Origin: Favolaschia claudopus
Lineage: Eukaryota > Basidiomycota > Agaricomycetes > Agaricales > Mycenaceae
Reading direction: 5' to 3'
DNA: 64,000 bases
Assembly (NCBI GenBank): GCA_037176885.1
Contig: JAWWNJ010000063.1
Location: 930,001 to 994,000, forward strand
The notes under the pieces are model-generated. The model did not search any database and had not been told where the DNA came from. It was given only the letters and a program-made list of their open reading frames with translations. A program made the translations under genes and the position numbers. The first letter of the stretch is position 1. Each line of letters starts with the position of its first letter. Below are positions 35,698-46,735 of the stretch, one piece after another.

Positions 35698-37118
35698 CCA
35701 CGGAAGCAGAAATTTAACGAATTGAACGGCTCGTTCATATCTCTTATCTTGTTGAAGGAATCACTCCAATTGAACTACTTGGTTTCAACTAATTGTGTTT
35801 CCGCTCCGATATCAAGCTTACTTCAACTCAGTATTTGCTCAATCCTCAAGTCCTTTAAAGCAACTGAGAGAAAAGATTCCCATCCATAGGATATCCAGGA
35901 AAAGTAATGTGAATCTCTCATACGCAACATTTCCCACTTGCTCTTGTCCAAGCTCAATTCCGTATCTGAGAATTTCTAAATATTGATTTTGCTGCTGTAC
36001 CTGACAGGATAGCGACATGTAGGCTTGAGATTTTGATTCTTAAAGCTTAGACTCACCTAACGTGCCAAATTGATCAAGAAGAAGTCCCATTTCCCCAGCA
36101 TTCTTTTGTCGCGACAATCGTCATGTTGATCACGTGACCGTGTTCTGGCCGGTCGGTCGTGATGAACTCGCCGCCGAAAGGCGCTTTTGGGGAGGCTGAC
36201 GCCGGCAGTAATTTTGGATGATACTTAGGGGTCATTACTATCTGTACTGACCTTGCTTGGGCCTGAATTAGTCGATTAATGTAAGAGCAGAACTGTTGGA
36301 ATGTTCTGACTCTGTTCTAACTTACGGATTTTGAATCGAGATATTTTGATGTGGAAGGATTCTTAAACGTGGTATGCTAGCATCTTGAGTTAGATCCAAC
36401 GTCTTCCTCCAGCTAAGCCTTTCCTGGGGGAATATTGGATGTGTTATGAGACAAAAGAGGGTGAAAGCTTTTGTCGTGCACCCGGAGCCAAACTATTCAA
36501 TTTCCGCAAGATTCTGGTGATAAGTTCTCTAGAAAATCTATGAATGCCTATCTTGGAGCTTCATCTATGGTATCCCGACTCGATAAATTCCCTGATATAG
36601 TGGTTGCGAAGATAAATCGAAAAAGAAGATCATGTTCTCAGTCACGTGACCGCGTTTGACTTACTCAAACCTTCGGAAACGTGCAAAAGTAGGGCCGGCA
36701 TTACCCCGGCAGAGTCGGCATCTAGGATCAAATGTTTCTCTCTTTTTCCCTTCATGTCTCGCCCACCCACTTCGTCATTGTGGGCTGTCTGGAGGCTGAA
36801 TGCATTCCATTTCGTCAGAACTGGTTTCCTGTGCCTTTCCAAGTCATTTTCAACACCACTCAGCGCTTCCTTTCTGTCAAACCAAGACATCTCAGCTTTC
36901 AATTCCGCTGTGTCTAAGTCGGCAACTTTCCATTCAAAGGTCTCCTATCGATCACAGCATATATAATAAGAGCCTTTCACATGGTTTCATTCTTGTTCCA
37001 CTTCCACTTCCACCACCAACTCTCCCGACATTATTTTGTCTTCCAGCAACCTTTTCGTCGCTTCTATCGACTCCGTGTCGATAGCTTCCTCTGACTTCGT
37101 GTCGGAGCCACAGGTTGA
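35698..37118. other. Internal non-coding part of the island
   Basis: This is AT-rich sequence between the two genes. CACGTGACCG occurs twice in direct orientation (about 36132 and 36643). A TATATAATAAGAG box lies near 36958, ahead of the second gene. Short open frames have no recognisable content. Confidence 0.45.
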
Positions 37119-38213
37119 CTATGGTATCCTGCGCGTTTCAAGAAACATCGCCCCGACGCGCAAAACCCAAGCCACGAATTTGAGTTCCGGTTTTTGCATT
37201 GCATCAAGTGGGTGCTGCACGAAGGCGAACTTGCACCACCTTATCCAGTCGTCAAGCGGGATCGGGGATTTGTGGATGCGGTTTTGAGAGTCAAGCTCGC
37301 ATCAAAACAGGTGCGAATATGGTTGTCTTCAATTGCGATCCTTTTATTCAACCCTTTACAGCTAGGGAAAATTCGTATCCCAGCCTTCTACGCTAGAAAC
37401 CCCCCTCATGATCATGTTCTCGTCGAGATTTTTGATGCGGCTCTTCCTGCGTTAGTCAAATTGTTGACTGCTTTTCCCCGCGATCATCCTGTCATTGACT
37501 CGTATAACGAGTTCTTTGTGGATCGGCCAGAAGATCATCGGGATAGTCAGGACCGGATTGCCCAGTGGCTCCCTGCAGGTCCGAGTGTGCCTTCGGCTGA
37601 GCTCATAGCCTTGCTGGTACAGCCGACAGAGAAATTGTGGGAAGCTCGCCCAGCTTCTGTCTCCAACGATGAGTGGAATCGTCGAATTCTAGGTGTTGGC
37701 ACGACGTTGTTGCAGCTCTTAGCCATTCAACACGAGTTAGAAGAGCCGCTCAACTTGAACGGCGACATTATTCTTGATCTCGTCGAGGAAGACGTCACAA
37801 CAGCCCACGATGAGGTTGCGGAGGCCCATCACGCAATGGTTCTGGCGCTGAATTTGAATGTTTTGCGCCACAGGAAATACTGGGACCAAGCTGAGTTCTC
37901 CCGGCATCTCGAACATTTCGAAGAACATCACACGGCGTTCGATCGTACATATCGACCAGCCACCTATCATCGTATCCACCCTCGAAGAACAAGGCACCCA
38001 GTGATTGCTGTCCAAATCCGTTCACGAGTCCGTCAGCGGGAGGCAGATGAAGATTCGGACTATGTTGAGGAGAAACCCGCAAGAAAGCGGCAAGCTACGA
38101 CTCGGACGCTGCGACCGCGAGGAAAAGACTCACAAAATCAGAAGAAACCTCTTCCTGGGAACTGGGAAGGTTGTGCAGTCGGGTCGTGGCTGGGATATTG
38201 TGGAGGTAGATGA
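37119..38213 (+). CDS. Island gene of unknown function (5' end unresolved)
   Basis: The frame is open for 364 codons but has no ATG near its left end and is preceded by TGA at 37116, so an upstream exon is needed. It begins WYPARFKKHRPDAQNPSHEF then EFRFLHCIKWVLHEGEL. A middle part is rich in Leu and His (HHAMVLALNLNVLRHRKYW, HLEHFEEHH), and the tail is acidic then strongly basic (DEDSDYVEEKPARKRQ, RTLRPRGKD). The end may splice into another frame reading GRGWDIVEVDEE to 38220. I do not recognise the family. The basic tail would suit a nuclear or DNA-associated protein. Confidence 0.6.
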   Translation, partial: LWYPARFKKHRPDAQNPSHEFEFRFLHCIKWVLHEGELAPPYPVVKRDRGFVDAVLRVKLASKQVRIWLSSIAILLFNPLQLGKIRIPAFYARNPPHDHVLVEIFDAALPALVKLLTAFPRDHPVIDSYNEFFVDRPEDHRDSQDRIAQWLPAGPSVPSAELIALLVQPTEKLWEARPASVSNDEWNRRILGVGTTLLQLLAIQHELEEPLNLNGDIILDLVEEDVTTAHDEVAEAHHAMVLALNLNVLRHRKYWDQAEFSRHLEHFEEHHTAFDRTYRPATYHRIHPRRTRHPVIAVQIRSRVRQREADEDSDYVEEKPARKRQATTRTLRPRGKDSQNQKKPLPGNWEGCAVGSWLGYCGGR

Positions 38214-38434
38214 GGAATGAGTACAGTCTATGTTAGTATCAAGTTTGTATTACTACGAAATGGAACATGATTTATTTATTTACTGTTTATTCCAATAAGA
38301 CTCACAGGTGGTCGGCGACAATCACACTTAGAGAGCTTGTTAGGTACTAGCAAGGTACTAGAGCAGAATTTATCAATGACACAGGACTTATAATTTTTGA
38401 GCTAGAGTTGGGGATGATAGTCGTCAGCGGCAGC

Positions 38435-38571
38435 GTGCGGTAGTCATGTTTTGGTATGCGGTGTGCTTAAAAAACAATGCGGCAATCCCGGTCTTGGGTG
38501 CGGCGGTCACAGTGTGTGACGCGGCGCTGACGCGGCGCGTTTGCGGTAGACGCGGCGATTTCACCTAGCCC
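38435..38571. repeat. Right GC-rich subterminal repeat region
   Basis: On the minus strand the terminus reads into CGCCGCGTC three times within about 45 bases. GCGGTAG occurs twice (about 38449 and 38543). The motif set is the same as at the left end, in mirror orientation for CGCCGCGTC. Confidence 0.65.
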
Positions 38572-38579
38572 CAATAATT
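38572..38579. repeat. Right target-site duplication CAATAATT
   Basis: Identical to 33703-33710 and directly abutting the right terminus of the island. Confidence 0.6.
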
Positions 38580-38669
38580 CAACTCTAACAAACTCTCTGC
38601 AAGACTTCGCCCGACCCTACAACAATTCCTCAAGTACATGTTTCGGACACATTTTCCTAATAATACTAG

Positions 38670-40565
38670 TCAGTCAAAAGCTAGTGTTACCTTCTTTACT
38701 CTCACCGGTCGCGTAAAGGTCCAGCACATTAGTGATGTGTACGCCCGTGCGTAGCCCACCGCTGCATAAGCAAACATGTAACGCCATCTCTTAACGAACG
38801 CCTCAAGTTTTCGCAGATCGCGAAGCTCGGGATAGATTATCTGAAGTTCCTCCACCACTTTGCCTTTGAAGTTATTATCCAGGCGCCTATCACGAAAAGC
38901 TGAGAAGTTATCTGAATACTGTCAACATGTGCACGCGCCTTCCCCATTCGCGCAAAGTTCTTGGATAATCTGATACCAGTATGTTTCAGCTGGACAATTA
39001 ACACTGGAAAAGCACTTACGGATCCCATGGTCCTCTATGCTGTACAGGACGAATTTCCCTGGAACCGTGTCTTGCACCGCAACGGCTAAGGACGTTGCGG
39101 ACGGTAGGTGACAATTGGGCCAGTGGTAGTGTCGACCAAAGTCATCGGGCCTGGATGCAAACAGATCAGATTATATACAAGTTTTCACGATAGACCACGG
39201 ACTGATATTTCTGATAGCGATGTTCTGGCTGACTTGTAGCGGTGATGACCACGGTGGCGCATTCCGGTTTCAAAGCCCAGTCGATCATACTGAAATATTC
39301 TCCTAGGTGCTTGACGCCAACGGCCTGAACAGATAGCATAAGTATCTTTCAATGAAGAAATAAATTCACTTGACCTCGATCATCTCACAGCTCACAAATG
39401 CATCGAACTTATGTTCAAATTCTTTGGGAAGATCGCGATAGTCGCATAGATGGACACGGATTTGGTCCCCATACCCCGCGGCTCGGGCACGGTTCTCAGT
39501 CATCGTCTTCTGTTCATTCGACAGCGTCACGGTATCAACCTCGCAACCAAGACGGGCAGCCTCCATAGGAATAAGGACTTTTGGCTCGGCAAGAAGACGG
39601 ATATCTACCTCCAATGCCATTGCGCCCCAACCCGAACCAATCTCGAGCAACCGATGTCCAGCTTTGACGCGGGCTTTATTCAAGACATGATGGATTTTCC
39701 GTCGCTGTGCTGATTCCAAGTCTCCTTTTGTAGGTCCGGAGACCAAATCTCCTCGCGGTCCTCCTTCTTCTGTACCCCAGATGGCGCAAGAGTACATCAT
39801 TTCCTCGCTGAGAAAACACTGAGGAAGCCATTAACAGAGGTTACAAGAACTTTGGCAATCGAGGCTTACCGCCATGAATTCATTGGAAACATCATATGCT
39901 ACTTGCTGTAACGCTCGATGGTGAATATATCTGTCCGGACTTGACATTTGCACTCACGGCATTCCATCTAGCCTGATCTAAGCTTTGTCTACCGAGGACA
40001 GCGATTGCCAGGGCAGAATATCTAGCGAAGGCCGTGCTAATTGTAGTCATGAACTCACTAAGGCCTTGTCGATTGTCCAACCAAAGCTATCAATGTCTCA
40101 ACGCGGTTTGTGAACAAACTGAGAAGGACGTACGTCAAGAAGACCTTCCAGTGTGGATACCTCGAAATCCCCAAACATATAGGCTTCGGATACTTGAAGC
40201 AGGTCAGCAAAGCTTTTCTAGAGTCATAGCCAGCTGACTTACAGCCAAGATCGTGGGAGAGACAGACGCGCACCCACAAATTGTTGTTTAGGACTTTCAG
40301 GACGACAGGCGTGCGTTCCGACCATTGGCTGCCGAAATGGTGATTGCCCTCTTGATCCTCTATGAGAAGTTCGCCTTTGACGAGTCCACGACGTAGGACG
40401 TCCATGCAATAGTTGCGTGCTTCAACATTCATCATCGTATGAACATGACAGCAAAGTCGATGAGAGCTGACCATAGCCTTGAACGCCGTTCAAGAATTTT
40501 GTCGTAAGGGACCCGTATGACTCGAAGAGCCGGGAACGGAAAGTCCAGGGGTGTAGTTCTTTCAT
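38670..40565 (-). CDS. Cyclopropane-fatty-acyl-phospholipid synthase
   Basis: The multi-exon minus-strand gene starts MKELHPWTFRSRLFESYGSL at 40565. Exons carry VLKVLNNNLWVRVCLSHDLG, EAYMFGDFEVSTLEGLLDLW, MMYSCAIWGTEEGG, the SAM-binding motif RLLEIGSGWGAMALE, VDTVTLSNEQK, and DYRDLP...FDAFVSCEMIE. The last exon has LEAFVKRWRYMFAYAAVGYA. It should transfer a methylene group from S-adenosylmethionine to double bonds of phospholipid acyl chains at the membrane. Around ten exons are needed and several joins are approximate. Basidiomycetes encode such enzymes as part of membrane lipid modification. Confidence 0.85.
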
Positions 40566-41191
40566 ATCCTGACACGAGTTTTCATGCAACTTGGCTGAGG
40601 AGTGATTAAATACCAGGCGCAACGGGGAATTGATTCAGGGTCTCTGAACCAAAAACATCCAAAGTACCAAACTACGAACCATCTCACGCGGGTGTGATAT
40701 AAAAGCTGTTCTAGTGTGATCACAATCGCCTGCACGCGTTGCGACGGAGTATCCAAATTCGAAATTTTGAGATCCCCGCGCACTGTGCGGTTCGTTGCAT
40801 TCAGCCAATGGATAAAAATGAATACGGAATGGAAGGACTCGTAGCTGGATGATGAACAGCGGTGATGAACGCCGTCTCAGAACATTCAACTCCAAAGCTT
40901 CCGAACTCCCTGCGACCGGGACACACAGAAGCAGAATCTTCAATTTCTCGGTGTAGCGATTCGTAGCACCCATGCAATCAACATTGAAAATAAGCGCGGA
41001 ATAGAAGAACTCGCTCAAGCGACGAACAGCGGCCAGTTGATGAACTTGATTCCCACTGGAAATTCTGGAACCCCAGCACATTCAACTTAACCCTCCGATG
41101 CAGTATTTAGAAGTTACCAACACAGCCCTTTATTTAGATCTACCTGAGCCACCGACATCGTGACCAAGTGTGGCTGAAGTGTGGCTGAAAA
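40566..41191. other. Promoter-side region of the cyclopropane synthase gene
   Basis: Only short frames are present. Two loosely similar blocks (around 40860 and 41025, both with GAACAGCGG and ACATTCAACT) suggest a small local duplication. No gene is seen. Confidence 0.4.
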
Positions 41192-43334
41192 TCAGTTGTA
41201 AGATTCCTCGCCAACCAAATTTTCGGCACCCTCAAACCGAGGCTGAACATCACAACCAAAGGCACTTGGAACACTGTAACTGTCAGAACGGCTTCATGAA
41301 CGAAGCTCGAAAGAATATACCTAACAAGGCCAGAGCTCCATTGTACATCGCTTTCTTTAATGTCAACGCTGTTGATCGTGAATACTTGGAGAATATTGGA
41401 AATTGCGATCCAGATAGAATCGTCTGCGAAATAACGGCCAGGGCAGATGCTAATCGGCCCGTCAGCGAACTATGAGAGAACAGATACATCGAAGCAGACA
41501 TACCGCCGACCGAAACCGAAAGCTGCTCGAGCTGGGTCGGGATCGGCTGGTTGAGCTCCTTTCGCGATGAATCGGTCCGGTCTGAACTCGTCGGGATCAG
41601 TATAAATTTCTGTGTCGTGAAGCATTGCTCTGCCCAGCTTAAATTAGAGTGATGAAGATTGGAACGCGGCGACAAAGGACTCCTACGATATATTCGCTAA
41701 AACAGTGGTTTTCGCCGGTATATATCTGCCGCGGTACTCGTCCGCCTCCGTTGTACAGTGAGGAACGCCTGAATTATCATCAGTTCTATTTACAGAAATT
41801 ATCGTCGACTCGTACCGAGAGGTGCGACGGCCTTCCAGCGTAAAGTCTCCTTCAAAATGGCCCCAATGTATGGTAACTGATCTCGGTCAGAAAAATCAGG
41901 AAGGCGCCCTCGACCGACGACTGCGTCCAATTCTGTGTGAGCGCGACGTTGAACGTCGGGATACAAAGACATCGCCAAGAAAAAATTCGTGAGCGCCGTT
42001 GCCGTCTACTGGGTGAGATGGGAATAAACCGTGGAGTGAAACGTCATTACCGTGTCCGCACCAGCTAATAATGATTCAGTCTTGAGGTCTTACTGATATA
42101 CTAGCAAAGGCACAAACCGCTGTAGACCACCCCCCCGCAATTCTTGATCAGTTCCTCGTCGCCACCATCTCTAGGACGAGATTCGGATTCTAATAGAGAG
42201 CTGACCATCGAAGGAACAGCGTTGCCTTTGGCCTACCATAGATATGAGAAATTTAAAATGTGAAAGCACCAGCAGAACGACTCCCCAGATGCTCCTTAAC
42301 AACAAGAAAAGGTGCATCTCGCATTTTCACCGACAGTTGACGCCTCCACAGCGCGAGCCGCTTGAAAGGAGCAATGAACGACGGCAAGTAGATCACTGTA
42401 TGAAAAAAAAATCAAAACATATAGTGGAGGTAACATTAAACAGACAGCGCATTCACAAATCGGCAAGGTATCCACCAAAGCTGCTCCCGGAGTTTCCTCC
42501 GAATGGCGTCGAACTTCTTCAGCCAGTTGTATGAATGGATCATCATCTGCGACGACTCGATGTCCGTAAGTCACCATCATGATAATGGCGCCGGCCATAC
42601 TACCCAAGCGTGAGTGTGATAGACGAGAAAAAAGATGCGGTGCATACCGCTTGAGGTGATCAGCAAAGCGATGGGGTGAAGCGAGAAGACTCCGAAGCAG
42701 AACCTTGACTTCAAATATCATCACTGGTCGATATTGCGCTGACACAATCCCTGGCTGGAAATGCTGCTGGACAATTCGGCGATGGGACGCAAATCCCTCG
42801 TGGTATGACTGCAAGACCAAATTCCAGTCCCAGCCCATTCTACAAGTCACATCAGATCTCAGGAAGAAAAGGAGGAATGACCGAGTACAGCTCTTTAATC
42901 ATGGGCAGCCGCGGCCTGTTAACAACATGAGCTAATCAGTAACCTCAAGTTACTCAACCGTGGAGCCACTACCTATCGGACCATACAGCACCTCGCTGAT
43001 TGAGGAGTTCATTGGCAGCATTAAAAGAATTGAGTGATAAAATGGAAGTTCCCAACACGCGCAGGTATATGATGTCGCTTTCTGGAAGCGATGGCGGATG
43101 AGGCACGGATATATTAAAATATTGAGTCGAGCACATACTAAACTTCCGTGCAAGGGCCTCATAGCCATCCCATTCGCGTCCACCAGCTGGCAAGTCTTTC
43201 AGGTTGCCAACAATGAGCCGGGGTTGGGGACCGGGAGGCAGGGGCAGATTGTGGGGATTCCGAGTCCGCTGAGTGTAGATCCGATAGACAACGAACAAAA
43301 CGATAGCACAAGTTGCTGCTACTTCATTGTACAT
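41192..43334 (-). CDS. Cytochrome P450 monooxygenase, copy B
   Basis: This is the inverted duplicate of copy A. It begins MYNEVAATCAIVLFVVYRIY, then LPLPPGPQPRLIVGNLKDLP. The same exon layout leads to AGADT, KETLRW, and FGFGRR spliced to ICPGRYFAD. It ends FEGAENLVGEESYN at 41192. The first intron has a standard GTATGT donor, and the second donor lacks the 4-base insertion of copy A, so this copy looks the healthier of the two. One junction near 42240-42300 could not be resolved in the same phase as copy A. The enzyme class is clear; the substrate is unknown. Confidence 0.82.
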
Positions 43335-44165
43335 TGCAGACGAGCACTGGGAAGAGAGAAAAGATGGATTGACAAGGACGGAGAGGTTCTGGCCCCCAGG
43401 CAAAGACAGTGACGTGATATCCAACACGGTGACGGCGACCCGAGATGAGGTGAAGGTGAATTCTTGTTCAGTAGCTACTTGCCTTCTCTTGCCGTCGTTC
43501 TTCTCAAGCTGAGCGCTGAACCATAGTCTCGGTGCTACTACCAGTAGTAAGTACACACTGTGCGATCTTGGTCACCTTGATCTTGGTGCCACTGAAATCA
43601 GAAAGACTGAAAGTCCCAAGAAAGTCCGAGTCCGAAAAAAATCGGAGCGCATGCACAATGATGTTGGCGCTCTCCGTGGGCCTGGGTTGTGTGGATCTTC
43701 TGGCCCGCAGCCGGACAAAATCAGCCTTTCGTGCGTCGTCCCTCGAGCAGCCCTCCGAGCTCCTCCGAGTCAATTGACTGTCAATTGCAAGTAGTTGTGA
43801 CTCAGTTACCACTGTCACAGTAGCCGGCCCGGAATGATGCCCGCCCGGCAGTCGGCACATCGTCGCCGCCTCGATCACGATCCGATCATGATCGCGAAAA
43901 GTACACCACACTCTGCAACGTGTTAGAGAGTTTGAGTCTGTGCAAGCGATTAACGATAAGGCACAGCGCAGCCCTGAGAAACGCTCCTCCTCGCCGCTAT
44001 CTTGCGGAGTTGGAGTACTTGGAGATAGGAATCCTATCATAGGACGGTGTAAGTACTTACGGGCGGCCCTGACAGACATGTGAAGATCAAGATGGACCCA
44101 CAAAAGAAGCCGTATCATTATGGCCAGTGGTATGTGAAGCCTTTGAGCCTGCCAAATCAGGCTCT
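41192..44165 (-). repeat. Right arm of the inverted P450 duplication
   Basis: It matches 27000-29669 in reverse orientation, including upstream blocks TTTGTGGGTCCATC, CGGACTCGGACTTTC and GTTCAGCGCTCAGC. The right arm is longer because of extra upstream sequence between about 43590 and 44060. Confidence 0.85.
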
Positions 44166-44508
44166 TCTTTCTGCCACCTCTGGTACCATATACGAAGTGT
44201 TCTTGGCTCTCAGGCTTTCCACATCCGGGGTGCTTATTGGGTTTGCCGAATATGTCTCTCCAACTTCGAGTCTCTGCCACGGAGAGAGTAAGCCTGGTTG
44301 CTCTTCCATCTTGATGCAAGACTGCTCTTCTCCCGCCCCCCGCTTTCCGACCTTCAAGTTGACAGCGGTGGTTTGCATTTAGACGCTCATGAACATCTCC
44401 GTATAATCGGGCCTTCTTTGGATTCTGTTTCGGCCGCCAAAAAGGAACTACCTGGCACCAACCTGGCACCCACTCAATTGCGACGTCCGCTACGACTGTT
44501 AGAACGAT
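43335..44508. other. Upstream region of P450 copy B and of the DUF6534 gene
   Basis: It contains the duplicated P450 upstream sequence and, at its right, the promoter of the divergently transcribed membrane protein gene. A 337-codon minus-strand frame here (43504-44517) shows no domain and is not called. Confidence 0.5.
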
Positions 44509-46446
44509 ATGGCTCAAACTCTCGCTTCAACTCTTGGTGTGACGCTCCTTGGTATCCTGTTCTCCTGCATGTTCGTATCTTGCGCATAGTTATCATGATA
44601 ACTCCGGAGTCCATACTCATCCGACTTCTCTGCAGGCTTTTTGGTGTTACCACCCTGCAAACATTCATTTATATCAAGAGATTCTGGAATTCGGATCTTA
44701 CCTGGCTCAAACTCTTTGTCCGTCGATGCACTTGGTCTTGATTCCAACGAGCTGATCAGCGCCTCACCGGTTAGGTGGCTCTCATCTGGTATGTTCATCA
44801 TTGAAGAGCCTTACGTGCCATTCGACTTGCCGCACCAGGATTTTGGAGGCTGCTCATACTGCCTTCCTATGCTCTTACATATTCCGCGTGGTGACGACCG
44901 ACATTTTTGACCCAGCTTTGTTGACACGTACGACAGTGTAAGCTGTTCTGTATGTATATAATCACTGGTGCTAACTGAATCTTGAGGTCCGACGATGTGA
45001 GTATCAAGCACTATCAGGTTCTAGGTTTTTATTTTTTTGTGGCCAGATCACCACAGCAATGACGGTCGCTCGATTGACTGTTCGATTTTTCTTAGTATTA
45101 ACATAGACACAGGCTTTCATCATATTCTTTGTGCAATGGTACAGTTGATTCAACAGACGCTGTGATCACCTTGCTAACTGAATGTCTAGCTTCTACACTT
45201 GGCGCTTGTGGTTATGTGTGTTGCGCAACCCGGTACTTTTCTGCAATTCTTACTGACATTCCTGCTCAGTGAGCCACAGAAAACTTGTCTTGGTAGTTCC
45301 GCTCGTGAGTGAATGATATTTGTCTTGTTTGCGAGGTGTCCTCACCTTGGTACTCAAGGCCATATTGATCGTAATTCATCTGGGTACCCCTATTAGTCGC
45401 ACGAAATACCTTCTTCGTTGATATTTGTTTCGTGCCAGGGCTTGAAATGGGTTTGTGGATCCTCAGAAAGAAGCAGATTCTTCTCACTGAACGGTTTGAC
45501 GTTAGCTGTTATGGCTCTTACGTGCTTCAACCATCCAGCGACCTCCTGCTAGAACTTACACTTCTACAGATTCAAGTGGCCAGACTTTTCACAGTTCCGC
45601 CGAATTACGGTAGGCATATCCAGATTTTTAAGCTCTGCTAAATTCGATCCAGGGCTACTTTACGGGCGCGGTAGCTGTTGCCGCTGCTACAGATATAACA
45701 ATCGCAGCTGCGATGTTCACACTCCTCCAAAATCGCAAAACCGGAATTAAGAAGTAAGTCGGAGCCGAAAGTCACCGCCCTCGAGAACCAGCTAATTGTT
45801 GCTTTAGTACCGAACAGTTGTTGAACAGGATTGTCATGTATACGATCAGTACAGGGCTTCTGACAAGGTTCATTTCCTCGATTAGATCCCCCCATGAATT
45901 TATCTCATACAATGATTTTCAGTATGGTCGACATTGTTATTCTCGGCGCCGCAAGTAGCTTTATGAAGATCTTGATTCCTCAGTCTGATATCTCGCAGTT
46001 CGTGGGCCTGCCAGACACACTCGTATACCTTTGCTTCTTCGACTTTGTTCCCAACCGTACGTATTCAACCGAGGCCCGCTACATATATCGACATCTTCTT
46101 CAGTTTATGCCAATTCACTTCTAGCCATGTGAGGAAGACTCTTATTTCTAGATATTGATGCCCTGAATGCTTTTCTTCCAGGCTCAATTCGCGGATGTCG
46201 ACCGAAGAACGTAACTTGCACTTGGAAGTTGAGTTAGGAGGAGGGAGTGGCAATACCATCCAATTCTCCAACTTCCGGTCTCGTAACGCCACCCGACACA
46301 CGGAGGAAAGCACTTTCACTCAGGTTGATTCTCGTAAAACTGTAAGTCAATCTTTTCGAAACGCTTTGAGATCTTCGTTGACGCCTTCACAGGCTCAGTG
46401 GGTAATTGATCAAGGCTCTAATGCAGAGATTTCCACCCAAGACTAG
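44509..46446 (+). CDS. DUF6534-type multipass membrane protein
   Basis: The start MAQTLASTLGVTLLGILFSC spliced to LFGVTTLQTFIYIKRFW is the family opening. Later exons give FYTWRLWLCVL and YFTGAVAVAAATDITIAAAM. After them come FTLLQNRKTGIKK, LLNRIVMYTISTGLLT, and YANSLLAMLNSRMSTEERNL. TD-x-x-IA and NSLLA-LNSR are hallmarks of basidiomycete DUF6534 proteins, which have about seven membrane helices and unknown function. The second exon region (44700-44900) does not read cleanly in one frame, so an extra intron or a small lesion may be present. The hydrophilic tail ends EISTQD. Confidence 0.75.
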
Positions 46447-46735
46447 TGATTGAGAGCGTGGAGAAAAGTATCATGCATGTCAATCCCATTCCATTCTTCA
46501 GAGTTGTATATCTGTGTGAATCTTATTGTGCTTGCTCAAAGTGGCTTGGTGGTGCATCAGGATACCCGTTGAAACTCATCTCTCAGGTAGACTAAGATAC
46601 AACATTGGCACATAAAATTTATATCCAGCCATAAGTACAAAGCCCTAGGAATGTGCTCAAGCGAATGTATATATGTTCAAGCAAGAGTACGGTCGACGAA
46701 CATTTGAGCTGATTGACAAGTACATAACCTCCGAG

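Larger units (their letters stand above)
33711..38571. mobile_element. Candidate 4.9-kb DNA transposon with GC-rich subterminal repeats
   Basis: The left end starts CGGGCAAAATTATTTCGCCG and the right end, on the other strand, GGGCTAGGTGAAATCGCCG. Both run into CGCCGCGTC. Both subterminal regions (33726-34170 and 38435-38560) are packed with CGCCGCGTC, GCGGTAG and GACGCGG motifs not seen elsewhere in the window. CAATAATT flanks both ends. Inside are a GCM-like zinc protein gene and a gene of unknown function, both on the plus strand. No transposase was found. The layout recalls KDZ-type elements of agarics, which carry accessory genes. This one could be non-autonomous or a new type. Confidence 0.6.

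Noticed and set aside
36642..36902. Minus-strand frame inside the island as a transposase fragment
   Set aside because: It is short, with no DDE, zinc-finger or KDZ-type motif.
43504..44517. A 337-codon minus-strand open frame upstream of P450 copy B
   Set aside because: It lies in duplicated promoter sequence, its counterpart in the left arm is not open, and no domain is visible.
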